Position numbers and translations under genes: made by a program. The notes under the pieces are model-generated. The model ran no database searches. It was not told where the DNA came from and worked only from the letters and a program-made list of their open reading frames with translations. DNA of 64,000 nucleotides. Origin: Sphingomonas panacisoli (GTDB taxonomy: Bacteria; Pseudomonadota; Alphaproteobacteria; Sphingomonadales; Sphingomonadaceae). The DNA is taken from assembly GCF_007859635.1 (NCBI RefSeq), contig NZ_CP042306.1:1860001-1924000 (forward strand), in the 5' to 3' direction. Shown in pieces: positions 25,361 to 34,330 of this stretch; the first letter of the stretch is position 1; every line of letters begins with the position of its first letter.

Positions 25361-26433
25361 CAGCCCAGGCCTTTGGCGATCACCGGCCCCATCGTGTTGG
25401 CGAGCCACAGCGGGAGCTTCTTCCACACCGCGACCTGCAGCCGGTATTTCGGGCTCATCGGGTTCATTTCGCGCGGCGTCTCACCGGGCGCGACGCGTTT
25501 GGCGTAGCGCAGCGGCACGCCTTCGAACCCCCAATTCTTCTTGAACGCAGCGACGCCCGTCCCCGCCTTCGACCGCCCGAAGTCGTAGCGCGTGCAGGCT
25601 TTGTTGGCGCGCGCGTGGCGCATCAGCTCGTAATAGAGCCGGTCGTTCGCCTTCAGCGCCCGCGCCTCACGCGTGCCGCCGCCCCAGAAGGGATAGACGG
25701 TGCCGTTGAGATAGACGCTGAACACGCTCGCATGCGGGGTGCCGCGGTGCGAGACCGTGACGATGTCGGCGTGGTCGCCCAGTTCCTTCGCCACTTCGCG
25801 GAATAGCTTGGCGGGGAACACCGGTGTGCCGAGATTGCGGACGCTCTCTGAAAACACCGTGTAGTGCATCGCGAGATCGTTCGGCCAATTGCCGATCGCG
25901 ACATGCAGATCGCTGTCGAGCGATTTGCGCACCTCGGCGCGTTGCTTGCGCGGGATGGCGAGCAATTGTGCTTCGTCGTCCGCCGCCAGATCGCGCGAAA
26001 AGCCGAGATAGGTGGTCTCATCGACGATCCATCCCTCGCCCGGCGCCGGCCCACCGCGCAATTCCAGGCTCGGGCAACCAAGCTTTTCGGCCAGCGCCCA
26101 AGCGGATGCCGCCAGGGCGTCGGCGACCGCGTCACGGCGTGTCAGGATACCGCCGTCCACGGCAAACCCTGTCGATACGAGCGCTTTGCCGAACAATGGC
26201 GATCGGATTTCGGTCAAGGGCAGCACGCCGTGGATTTCGCCATTGGCGGTCTGCGCTATCAGGCAATGCGCGGTCTGGCCGCAGGCGCGCGCGACAGCGA
26301 CGTTCCAGCCGGTCAGGTGGAACGGCGTTGCGTCGGGATGCGCGCGAACGTAGTCGTCGATCCGCGCGCGTTCGCCGGCGTCGTTCAGATTCGCCGGCAT
26401 GATCGCAACGAGCGTGGGAAGTTGGACCGTCAT
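25360..26433 (-). CDS. XrtA-associated FemAB-like GNAT protein
   Basis: 357 residues with the FemAB/peptidyltransferase-like double GNAT fold; landmark motifs are HLTGWNVAVARACGQ, SLELRGGPAPG, and YPFWGGGTREARALKAND followed by DFGRSKAGTG near residue 300. In FemABX, tRNA-bound amino acids are added to peptidoglycan precursors; in this locus the acceptor is likely the polysaccharide or an envelope component. Both ends overlap neighbours by 3-4 bases (start ATG 26433 with the deacetylase stop), showing translational coupling. Confidence 0.87.
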   Translation of the reverse strand: MTVQLPTLVAIMPANLNDAGERARIDDYVRAHPDATPFHLTGWNVAVARACGQTAHCLIAQTANGEIHGVLPLTEIRSPLFGKALVSTGFAVDGGILTRRDAVADALAASAWALAEKLGCPSLELRGGPAPGEGWIVDETTYLGFSRDLAADDEAQLLAIPRKQRAEVRKSLDSDLHVAIGNWPNDLAMHYTVFSESVRNLGTPVFPAKLFREVAKELGDHADIVTVSHRGTPHASVFSVYLNGTVYPFWGGGTREARALKANDRLYYELMRHARANKACTRYDFGRSKAGTGVAAFKKNWGFEGVPLRYAKRVAPGETPREMNPMSPKYRLQVAVWKKLPLWLANTMGPVIAKGLG

Positions 26434-27269
26434 GACAGCCGCGCCGCTTCCTGCGCGATTACCGCATCCACCCGGCCCCATTGATGTTTCGCGACCAGCG
26501 TCCGCAGCTTCCCCGCCATCGCTCCCAGCCGCGGATAGTGGCGCAGCTTCGATCGCAGCGGTGCGTTCGCGACGCGCGGCTGGCCCGGGTCCATGTCCCA
26601 AGGGTGGAAGTAGAACACCGCCGGCCGGTTCTCGCGGTTCGCCTGGGCAATCGCTCGATAGGTTATTTCACCCGGCAACAATCGGAAGAAGCCGCCCCCC
26701 GTCACAATTTTCCGCACGCCGATGCTGGCGAGGCTGATCGGCAGTTCGATCAGGTCCGATCCGGCAACAGGCCGATATGCCCGCTTCGGGGCGTCGGCCC
26801 AGCCATAATGGTCGTGCGCGATCGGCGCTACGCTGGACGAGTAGCGATAGCCTTCGTCCGCCAGCACTTGGTGCGCCCAGGGCGTGCGCTGGTCGATCGA
26901 GAAACTCGGCGCGCGATAGCCGGTGATCTTCTGCCCCGACGCATCCTCCAGCGCCGCTTTCGCACGCGCAAGGTCGTCGCGGAACGCGGTCGCGTCCATC
27001 GTGAACACGCGATCATGGTCCCAGCCGTGGCTCGCGACCTCATGCCCTTCGTCAACGATGCGACGAAGCAGCTTCGGATGCCGCGCCGCGACCCAGCCAA
27101 GCGTGAAGAACGTCGCTTTGACGCCGCTTTCGGCGAACAGGTCGAGTACCTTGCCGGTGTTATAATCGACGCGGCCTTCCAGCCGGTCCCAGTCGGCCTT
27201 CTTGATCACGCGTTCGAACGCGCCGACCTGGAACCATTCCTCGACGTCGACCGACAGGCCGTTCAGCAT
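26430..27269 (-). CDS. XrtA-associated polysaccharide deacetylase
   Basis: Carbohydrate esterase family 4-type deacetylase, 279 residues, with a C-terminal DUF3473-like part. Motifs: SVDVEEWFQVGAF (Asp dyad at the start), SHGWDHDRV (metal His pair), RAPSFSID and FYFHPWDMDPGQP. It should remove acetyl groups from sugar residues during exopolysaccharide synthesis; no signal peptide is visible, so a cytoplasmic site is likely. ATG 27269 is 12 bases after the AAA ATPase stop. Confidence 0.9.
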   Translation of the reverse strand: MLNGLSVDVEEWFQVGAFERVIKKADWDRLEGRVDYNTGKVLDLFAESGVKATFFTLGWVAARHPKLLRRIVDEGHEVASHGWDHDRVFTMDATAFRDDLARAKAALEDASGQKITGYRAPSFSIDQRTPWAHQVLADEGYRYSSSVAPIAHDHYGWADAPKRAYRPVAGSDLIELPISLASIGVRKIVTGGGFFRLLPGEITYRAIAQANRENRPAVFYFHPWDMDPGQPRVANAPLRSKLRHYPRLGAMAGKLRTLVAKHQWGRVDAVIAQEAARLS

Positions 27270-27281
27270 CGGATCGCTCCT

Positions 27282-28292
27282 TCAGGCCGCGCGCCCGCCG
27301 CGCATCACGTCGGTGCTTTCGACCCAGTCGACCAGCAGCGCGAGCACGCGACGCAGCGCCGCATCCTGTTCCTCCAACCGCGCCTCGATCGCGGCGAAGC
27401 GATCCGGCGCGATCGAAATCGGCTGGCTCATCGGAAGCGGAACCGCCTGCGGTTGCACCGCGGGCGCAGCCACGACCGGCATGTCGCCGTTGATGTCGGC
27501 AGCGACCAGATCGACCGTCTTGCCGTCGATCACGTCGAGCCGCTCGATCGCGCCCTGCAGCATCACCCGCGCTGCAAGCTGGTTGAGACGGCGCGGCACC
27601 CCGTCCGACCCGCGATACAACGCCTCGATCGCATCGGGCGTGAAGTCGGGATTGCCCCGCCAGCCGGCGAGCGACAGGCGGTGCGCGACGTACGGCTCGA
27701 CTTCCTCGCGACCCATTGGGTCGAGGTGATGGACCGCGATCACGCGCTGACGCAGTTGTTCGAGCCGATCCGACCCGTTGAGCGCCGCGCGGAACTCGGG
27801 CTGACCCAGCAGGACGATCTGCAGCAAAGCGTGTCCGCCCGCCTGGAAGTTCGACAGCATCCGCAATTCTTCGAGCGCGTTGACGTGCAGCGCCTGCGCC
27901 TCATCGACGATCAGCAGCGTGCGACGCCCGCTCCGCGCGACGGCGTGCAGCCCGCGTTCGATCGCGACCAACAACTGGGCCTTGCTCAGGCCAGCCGCTT
28001 CGACGCCCAGCCCGCCCGCGACGATCCGCAACAGGTCGTCGGCCTCGATCTGCGTCGAGACCAGCTTGATCGCGTGCAGCCGGTCGCGGTCGATCATGGC
28101 CATCAAATGACCCACCAGGGTGGTCTTGCCCGCACCGACATCGCCAGTGATGACGATGAACCCCTCGCCCTGGCTCAGGCCATAGCCGAGATACGCCATC
28201 GCCTTGCGGTGCGTGGCGGTATCGAACCAGAATTTCGGATCGGGCGTCAGCGCGAAGGGGCGTTCGCTCAATCCGTAATGGTCGTCGTGCAT
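27282..28292 (-). CDS. XrtA-associated AAA ATPase (ExeA-like)
   Basis: 336-residue ATPase with N-terminal MHDDHYGLSERPFALTPD, Walker A GDVGAGKTTLVGHL (about 45-58) and Walker B LLIVDEAQAL, then a variable C-terminal region ending in a charged helix. It resembles ExeA/GspA ATPases and the ATPase of the PEP-CTERM locus; a role in regulating export or assembly is inferred from position. The C-terminal part lacks a peptidoglycan-binding domain, unlike ExeA. Confidence 0.87.
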   Translation of the reverse strand: MHDDHYGLSERPFALTPDPKFWFDTATHRKAMAYLGYGLSQGEGFIVITGDVGAGKTTLVGHLMAMIDRDRLHAIKLVSTQIEADDLLRIVAGGLGVEAAGLSKAQLLVAIERGLHAVARSGRRTLLIVDEAQALHVNALEELRMLSNFQAGGHALLQIVLLGQPEFRAALNGSDRLEQLRQRVIAVHHLDPMGREEVEPYVAHRLSLAGWRGNPDFTPDAIEALYRGSDGVPRRLNQLAARVMLQGAIERLDVIDGKTVDLVAADINGDMPVVAAPAVQPQAVPLPMSQPISIAPDRFAAIEARLEEQDAALRRVLALLVDWVESTDVMRGGRAA

Positions 28293-28304
28293 CGTCGCTT
28301 ACCC

Positions 28305-29921
28305 TTAGAACTGATACCGTGCGCCGACCGTCGCCTGCGCCTGCGTCTGGTCTTGTTGCCCATCCTGGCTGAACGTGTAGGCGCCGATCGACAGGCTGGT
28401 GCCGAGCCGCCCGAAGCTCTGCGACAGCGATCCCGTCGCGCCGATGCTCAGGATGCCCGGTGCCAGGCCGCTATTGTAGTAATTGGCGAACACGTCGCCG
28501 CTCAGCGTCGTGCGCGGGCCAAGCTGCGTCGAATAGAATAGCTGGGCATAATAGCTTTCGTCGGTGATTCCGTTGATGACGATACCCGGGGTCTGCGGCG
28601 CGTAGAATTTGCGGTTGGCATACCCCGCGCCGAGCCCGATCTGGGTGCCGCCGCGCGTCAGGCTGATCGTGCCGTCGACCCCGCGCGAACGATAGGTCGC
28701 TTCCGAGACCGACTGAAACACCGAATTGAGGCAGGCGCCGGATGCGCCGCCGCCGGTCGTGCCGAACGTGCAACCGCTGAATTGTTGCGCCAGCAAATCG
28801 CGGGTCTGGGTGAATTCCTTGGGCAGGCCGCGCAGGCCACGCTGAAGCTGGCTGCCGAACGTCTCGACCTGATCGTACACGCCGATCTGCACACCGACGC
28901 TGGGTGTCGGTGCATAGCTCAGCGAACCGGTATAGGTCCACGACCCGTAGCGCCGGCCGACGCGTGCCTCCAGCGAGGTGCGCGGGCTTGGCCGCCACAG
29001 GACGCCCGCGTCCCAATAGATGCCGTCGGTGCGATACGCGATGCGGCGCGGCGAAGCGGGATCGGTGACGAAACGGCCGTTGCGGTCGAGAACCGGATCG
29101 CCGCCGGCATCGAGCAACGGATCGCGCGCGCTCGAAGTGATCTTTTCGTAGCCGACGCCGCCTTCGACCGCGAAGGTACCGGACAACGGCAGGACGACAT
29201 CGCCGCGGCCGTATAGTCCTTCGAACCGGCCGCCGAGCTGACCCTGATCCTCGCGCGTCCAACCGCCGCTCAGCGTCACGCCGAACGGCAGCACCGTCCC
29301 CGATTTGAACCCGGTCGACAGCGTTGCCATGTGCAGCTTCGAATCGTCGAAATAATCGAGCCGGGGGCTTCCCGGCGCGACGCCGGTCGGGCCCGGCTCG
29401 GTCACTTTGGTATAGGCGAAGCGGTAGCCGCCGTTGACGAAGATCGGCCCGCGCCCGGTCGCGAAGCTGGGCCCGACATAGGCCGAATAAACGCTGCTGA
29501 CGTTGCGATTGTCGTTGCCGAAGAAGCTCGGCGCGAACCCGCGAATGTCGTTGCGCGTGCGCGTCGCGATCCCGCCCGCCTCGATGGACAGTCCACGCGC
29601 GAGGCGCAGCTGCGCATTGGCGAAGCCGCTGACGATATCCGAATCGCTCGACCGCGAATCGTAGGTGAATTGATGCTCGTACCGCGCGCTCAGATTGACC
29701 GACACGCGCTGCGTGTCGATGCCGACATCCACGCCGGCGGCCGCCGAAGTGTAGGTGAGAACGTCGCCCGACTGCACGTCGGCGGTCAGTACCTGGCCGA
29801 GCTCGATATAGGGCGCCACGCTGACGCGACGTTTCTTGCCCCCGTCGCGATCCTGCGCCACCGCCGGCGTCGCCGCCAGCAGCGCCGCGATCGCGACCGC
29901 CCCCGTAATCCTGATGATCAT
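28305..29921 (-). CDS. XrtA-associated outer-membrane protein, TIGR03016 type
   Basis: 538 residues with a signal peptide (about 1-22) and alternating hydrophobic/polar segments ending in aromatic-terminated strands (final ARYQF), the signature of an outer-membrane beta-barrel. PEP-CTERM loci carry this family as an uncharacterised outer-membrane component next to the tyrosine kinase and AAA ATPase; it may form the polysaccharide secretion pore or anchor. Overlaps the kinase stop by 4 bases. Confidence 0.87.
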   Translation of the reverse strand: MIIRITGAVAIAALLAATPAVAQDRDGGKKRRVSVAPYIELGQVLTADVQSGDVLTYTSAAAGVDVGIDTQRVSVNLSARYEHQFTYDSRSSDSDIVSGFANAQLRLARGLSIEAGGIATRTRNDIRGFAPSFFGNDNRNVSSVYSAYVGPSFATGRGPIFVNGGYRFAYTKVTEPGPTGVAPGSPRLDYFDDSKLHMATLSTGFKSGTVLPFGVTLSGGWTREDQGQLGGRFEGLYGRGDVVLPLSGTFAVEGGVGYEKITSSARDPLLDAGGDPVLDRNGRFVTDPASPRRIAYRTDGIYWDAGVLWRPSPRTSLEARVGRRYGSWTYTGSLSYAPTPSVGVQIGVYDQVETFGSQLQRGLRGLPKEFTQTRDLLAQQFSGCTFGTTGGGASGACLNSVFQSVSEATYRSRGVDGTISLTRGGTQIGLGAGYANRKFYAPQTPGIVINGITDESYYAQLFYSTQLGPRTTLSGDVFANYYNSGLAPGILSIGATGSLSQSFGRLGTSLSIGAYTFSQDGQQDQTQAQATVGARYQF

Positions 29922-30850
29922 TGGCCGTCCCCCTGGCCGTAATAACTGCCGAAGCGCGCCCCCCCGGGCGCATACGAAACGCTGTTCAACAAAAGCTGGA
30001 TCTCGTCGCAGCCCTCGAGCCGGTGCACGGCGTCGCGGATATCGCTCTCGATCGTACGGTCGGCGCGCACCACGAGCGCGATCTGTCCGACATGCAGCGC
30101 CAACACCGAAGCGGGCGACGCGGCGAGTGCGGGCGGTGAATCGAAAATCACGACGCGCTGCGGATCAGCGGCGAGCAGCCGCGCGATCAACGCCGGCGTG
30201 CGATCGCTGGCGATCAGTTCGGTGTCGGATGTCGATCCCGCGCCCGCCGGCAGCAGGCTGAGATTCGGGATATCGGTGCCGACGACACAGCTTTCGATAT
30301 CGATCGACGGATCAGCGAGCGCATCGAGCAGGCCGGGGCCGTCTTCGACACCCAGCCGGCTCATCACGCTCGGCTTGGCGAAATCGGCATCGACCAGCAG
30401 CACGCGCAGGTCGCGTTCCGCGGCCATCGAGATGGCGAGGTTCACCGCGCAATAGGTCTTGCCGTCGCCGGGCTTCGGCGAACAGACGAGCATCGTCCGC
30501 GCCTTGGCCGGATCGGTCGCGGCGAGCCGGCGCGCGGTCAGCAGCAACTGGCGCTTGGCCAGCCGGAACTCCTCGGCGAGCACGCCGACCGGCGCGCCCG
30601 GCACGAGCAAGCCGTTTTCGACGAGCAACGCGCGATCGATCGCCGCCTCGCGATGCGCGACCGGCGCTGTCGGTACGACGGGCGTCGGCGTGGCGCGCAA
30701 CGGCACGATCGTTTCGACGGGCTCGACCGGCGGCACCGGCGGCAGATCGTCGGCCGGGATTACCGGCGCGCGGAAATGCGCCGAGAAGTCGTAGACCTCG
30801 GCCGCGCGTTCGAGCAGCGACCCGCCCTTGTTCATGATCGGCTTGTTCAT
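29918..30850 (-). CDS. XrtA-associated tyrosine autokinase (CpsD/CapB type)
   Basis: 310-residue BY-kinase that controls polymer length by cycling phosphorylation with its membrane partner. A Pro-rich N-terminal region (about 30-70) precedes the nucleotide-binding domain with Walker A CSPKPGDGKTYCAVN and Walker A' LLVDADFAKPS; IFDSPPALA is Walker B. The C-terminus (GSYYGQG) has two neighbouring Tyr that could be the autophosphorylation sites. It lies beside its membrane activator, the chain-length determinant gene. Confidence 0.9.
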   Translation of the reverse strand: MNKPIMNKGGSLLERAAEVYDFSAHFRAPVIPADDLPPVPPVEPVETIVPLRATPTPVVPTAPVAHREAAIDRALLVENGLLVPGAPVGVLAEEFRLAKRQLLLTARRLAATDPAKARTMLVCSPKPGDGKTYCAVNLAISMAAERDLRVLLVDADFAKPSVMSRLGVEDGPGLLDALADPSIDIESCVVGTDIPNLSLLPAGAGSTSDTELIASDRTPALIARLLAADPQRVVIFDSPPALAASPASVLALHVGQIALVVRADRTIESDIRDAVHRLEGCDEIQLLLNSVSYAPGGARFGSYYGQGDGQ

Positions 30851-32357
30851 GCCGCGAGCCCCCGCATCAGCATTTCGACGCCGAGCAGCCCGACGAACGC
30901 GACCGCGAGCCCCGCCGTCGCCCCCGCGAACAGCTTGAACTTGCGCGCTCGCAACGCGGCGTCGACGCGCGAGACACGTTCGCTAATCGATGCGATCACC
31001 GGCAAGCCGGTCGCTTTCTCCAGCCGCCCGGCCGTCGCGAAGGTGACCTTGAGCTGCGCCATCGCGAACGCCGCGGCGATGCCACCGCCGATCGCCATGA
31101 TCAGCACGCCGGTCAGCAGCAGCGGCCGGTTGGGTGCGGTCGGCTTGCGCGGCGCCACCGGCGGGTCGATCGTGCGGAACTTGATCGCATCGGTTTGTGC
31201 CTGGGCCTGCGCGCGCACGCGGATCGTCTCGCGCTGGCCGAGCAAGGCGTCGTATTTGTCTTTCAGCACCTGGTAGTCGCGGTCGATCTGGCTCTGCTCG
31301 CTCGCAACCGCCGGATCGCCGTTGAGCTTCGCCATGATCGCGTTGATGTCGCCCTGCAGCTGCGACTTGCGCGCGTTGAGCGCCGCGACCGCTGCCTGCT
31401 TGTCGGCCTGCATCGATTTGAGCGACAGATAGATCGGGTTGGGCTGTCCGCCCCCACCCGCGCCGATCGGCTCGCTGTTCGCCGCTCGCGCGCTGCCGCG
31501 AGCTGGCTCTTCAGCGCGATCACGTCGGGATGGCTTTCGGTGTAACCCTTGGCCCGCGCATCGGCGAGTTGGCCCTCGATCGCCGCGAGCCGCGCGCGCG
31601 CCGGTCCGCCGACGACGCCGCCGGCGCCCGCGACGCTCGGCTGCGTTCCCGCCATCTGGCCGTTGATCGCCGCTAGGCTGGTCTGCGCACCGGCGAGGTC
31701 GCTGTCGATCTGCGCCATCTGCGTGCGCGCCGCCGCCATGCGGTCCTGCAGCGTGCCCGTCCCGGGCAGCGAGCCGAGATACTGCGTCTGGAACGCCCTG
31801 CGCTTGGCATCGGCATCGGCCAGCCGCGTCTGCATCTGGTCGACCTGTCCGTCGAGGAAGCGCAGCGTCGTCTGCGTGTCGGTGCGGTCGTCGGACAGAT
31901 TCTGGTCGACGAAGATCGAGATGAGTTTATCGACGATCTGCTTGGCGAGCTTGGGGCTCGATGCCGACGCGGTGATTTCGAAGAGATTATTCTGCTGCGC
32001 GACGATCTTGATCGATGTCTGCAGGCCGGCGACCCGATCGGCGATGTCCTGCGGACCCGATACGGTGTTCGCCAAGTCGGTGCCGCGCACGACCTTTTCC
32101 AGGTTCAGCGCGCTGGTCAGCGTCTGGCGGATCGTATCGACATCGTTCTGCTGATCGGCCGCGGTCATGCCGATCGCCGCGGGCAGCGCGCTCGACATCT
32201 GCACGAAGACGCGCGCCTTCGCTTCGTAGCGGTTGGGCAACTGGCTGACGACGAGCCAGCCCAGGATCGCGATCGCCCAGGCCACCGCCAGCGCGAGCCA
32301 GCGGCGGTGCCAGACGGCATGCATCGCGATCCGAATTTCGTCGTAAAGGCCGTTCAC
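30847..32357 (-). pseudogene. XrtA chain-length determinant protein (Wzz/GNVR), frameshifted
   Basis: Membrane co-polymerase that sets exopolysaccharide chain length. The first 300 or so codons from ATG 32357 encode an N-terminal TM helix (after RRW), a periplasmic coiled-coil region (residues about 60-320) and the GNVR-type repeat; the rest, including the Pro-rich motif VAPRKPTAPNRP and the C-terminal TM helix, is in another frame to the stop at 30847. The switch lies near 31481-31485, where a run of Gs on the minus strand is one base short; restoring a G (GAGCGGGCGAAC) joins the two parts without gaps. Total length, 1511 bases plus one, gives 503 codons, normal for the family. Either an assembly error or a real loss of length control. 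Confidence 0.88.
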
Positions 32358-32372
32358 CGGTCGACGCCCCCC

Positions 32373-33023
32373 TTAGAACATCGACTCGGGGATGATGATG
32401 ACGTCGCCCGGCTCCAGCCGGACGTTTGCCGTCGGATCACCGCTCTTCAGCAGCTTGCCGATCTTGATGTTGTAGGTCTGCTGTTTGCCGGTATCGCGGT
32501 TGTAGCGGACCAGACGCGCGCGGTTGCCCGCGGCATACTGGTTGAGCCCGCCGACCGCGATCATCGCGTCGAGCAGGGTCATGTTCGCGCGATACGGCAG
32601 CGACGCCGGCTTCTCGGTTGCGCCGACGATGCGGATTTGCTGGCTGAACGTGCTCTGCGCGGTTTCGACGATGACCGAGACGATCGGGTCCTTGATGTAG
32701 GTCCCCAGCGCGATCTTCATGTCGTCGGCGAGCATCGCCGGGCTCTTGCCCACCGCCGGCATGTCGCTGACCAAAGGCGTGGTGATGCGCCCGTCGGGCC
32801 GCACCGTGACCTTCGCCGACAGTTCGGGATTGCGCCACACGAAGATGCTGAGCTGATCGAGCGGGCCGATGATATATTCTTCGCCGGGCTGCTCCTTCGA
32901 AGCGACGAACGCGGCGGGCGGCAAGGTGCCGCTCGGCCGGGCGCCGTTGCCGCCGCAGCCGGTAAGCGCGCTCGCGCTGGCGCCGACAAGGACCGCAGCC
33001 CTGGAAAGCTTGATGAAACGCAT
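32373..33023 (-). CDS. Polysaccharide export outer-membrane lipoprotein
   Basis: Wza/BexD-like polysaccharide export protein, 216 residues. The N-terminus has a signal with lipobox LTGCGGNG, so the mature protein is lipid-anchored. Then come the Poly_export domain (YIIGPLDQLSIFVWRNPEL) and an SLBB-like domain (about 125-205). It forms part of the channel through the outer membrane. First gene of the long minus-strand set, started by ATG 33023 with GGAGG 6 bases upstream; the gap of 107 bases upstream should hold the promoter for this operon. Confidence 0.9.
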   Translation of the reverse strand: MRFIKLSRAAVLVGASASALTGCGGNGARPSGTLPPAAFVASKEQPGEEYIIGPLDQLSIFVWRNPELSAKVTVRPDGRITTPLVSDMPAVGKSPAMLADDMKIALGTYIKDPIVSVIVETAQSTFSQQIRIVGATEKPASLPYRANMTLLDAMIAVGGLNQYAAGNRARLVRYNRDTGKQQTYNIKIGKLLKSGDPTANVRLEPGDVIIIPESMF

Positions 33024-33130
33024 GACCGGCCTCCGTGCCTGCGCTTGACAGTGCCGGTGACGTCACTTGCCGGCTGCGCAGACTTTTCAGGCGCGGCTAT
33101 GGGCCGATGGGGGTAAAGATAGCGTTAGGA

Positions 33131-34330
33131 TTATGTGGCCGACGCGGCCAATATCTCGAGCGGGCGCGGGTGGCCGAGAAACTCCCAGGGACTGGCGGAA
33201 AGCCCGTACGCGCCGGCCATGAACACCGCGATGACGTCACCCGGTTGCGCGACGGGCAGCTCGACCTGATCGGCAAGGCGATCGAGCGGGGTGCAGAGCG
33301 GGCCGACGACGGTGACGGTTTCGGTCGGGGCATTCGGCACGGCGGTCGCGACCGCGACCGGATAGTTGCGGCGGACGACGGTGCCGAGATTGCCGGTGGC
33401 GGCGAGTTGATGATTGAGCCCGCCGTCGCACACCAGAAAGGTCTCGCCCCGGCTTTGCTTGCGATCCACGACGCGGGTCAGATACACCCCCGCTTCGCCG
33501 ACCAGCCAGCGACCCAGTTCGATCGCGAACCGCGTGTCCGGCAACGCGCCAAGTCCGGGCAGCAACACTTTACCGATTGCTTCAATATCGACCGGTAACT
33601 CACCGGGAAAATACGGAATTCCAAACCCGCCGCCCAGATTGAGAAGCGGCGGTGAAGCGCCGACGTCGCTCGCCAGTCGCGCGGCGAGATCAATCGTGTG
33701 CGCTTGGCTGTCGATGATCGCCTGAACATCAAGTGCTTGCGACCCCGCGAATATGTGAAACCCACGCCAGTCCGCCCCAGCATCGAGGATACGCTTGATC
33801 AGCGCCGGCACCTGATCGGCATCGACCCCGAACGGCGACGCGCGCCCGCCCATCCGCATTCCCGAGCCGCGCAGTTCGAACTCGGGATTGACGCGCACGG
33901 CGAGCTTTGGCGCGATACCGAGGCGTCCGGCAATCGCCAGCGCGCGATCCGCCTCACCCGCTGACTCCAGGTTGATCGTGACACCCGCGCCGATCGCGGA
34001 CTCCAGCTCGACATCGCGCTTCCCAGGCCCGGCGAAACTGCGCGGATTGGCGAAGCCCTCGGTCATCGCGAGTTCGCCGCCGGAAGCGATGTCGAACCCG
34101 TCGACCAGCGGCGCCATCGCGGCGAGCAACGGGGCGAAGGGGTTGGCCTTCACCGCATAATGCAGATCGACACCCGGAAACGCCGCTCGGAACCGTGCGA
34201 TGCGGCTGGCGACGATGTCGAAGTCGTAGACGAACACCGGCGTCTGCGCGGCGAACTCATCCACCGGCCGCCCACCGATGGTGAGCGGCACGTCGCGGAA
34301 TGCGGTGGGGATCGCGCCCATCGGCTTCAT
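33131..34330 (-). CDS. XrtA-associated PLP-dependent decarboxylase
   Basis: Diaminopimelate/ornithine decarboxylase-like enzyme (399 residues) with PLP Lys in YAVKANPFAP, GGGFGIPYFPGE for the phosphate and a C-terminal beta domain with CTPLDRLAD. It is the decarboxylase of the exosortase A system. The substrate is not known; a neighbouring acyl-CoA ligase and acyl carrier protein suggest that it works on an amino-acid-derived acyl group. Start ATG 34330 overlaps the acyl-CoA ligase stop by 4 bases. Confidence 0.9.
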   Translation of the reverse strand: MKPMGAIPTAFRDVPLTIGGRPVDEFAAQTPVFVYDFDIVASRIARFRAAFPGVDLHYAVKANPFAPLLAAMAPLVDGFDIASGGELAMTEGFANPRSFAGPGKRDVELESAIGAGVTINLESAGEADRALAIAGRLGIAPKLAVRVNPEFELRGSGMRMGGRASPFGVDADQVPALIKRILDAGADWRGFHIFAGSQALDVQAIIDSQAHTIDLAARLASDVGASPPLLNLGGGFGIPYFPGELPVDIEAIGKVLLPGLGALPDTRFAIELGRWLVGEAGVYLTRVVDRKQSRGETFLVCDGGLNHQLAATGNLGTVVRRNYPVAVATAVPNAPTETVTVVGPLCTPLDRLADQVELPVAQPGDVIAVFMAGAYGLSASPWEFLGHPRPLEILAASAT

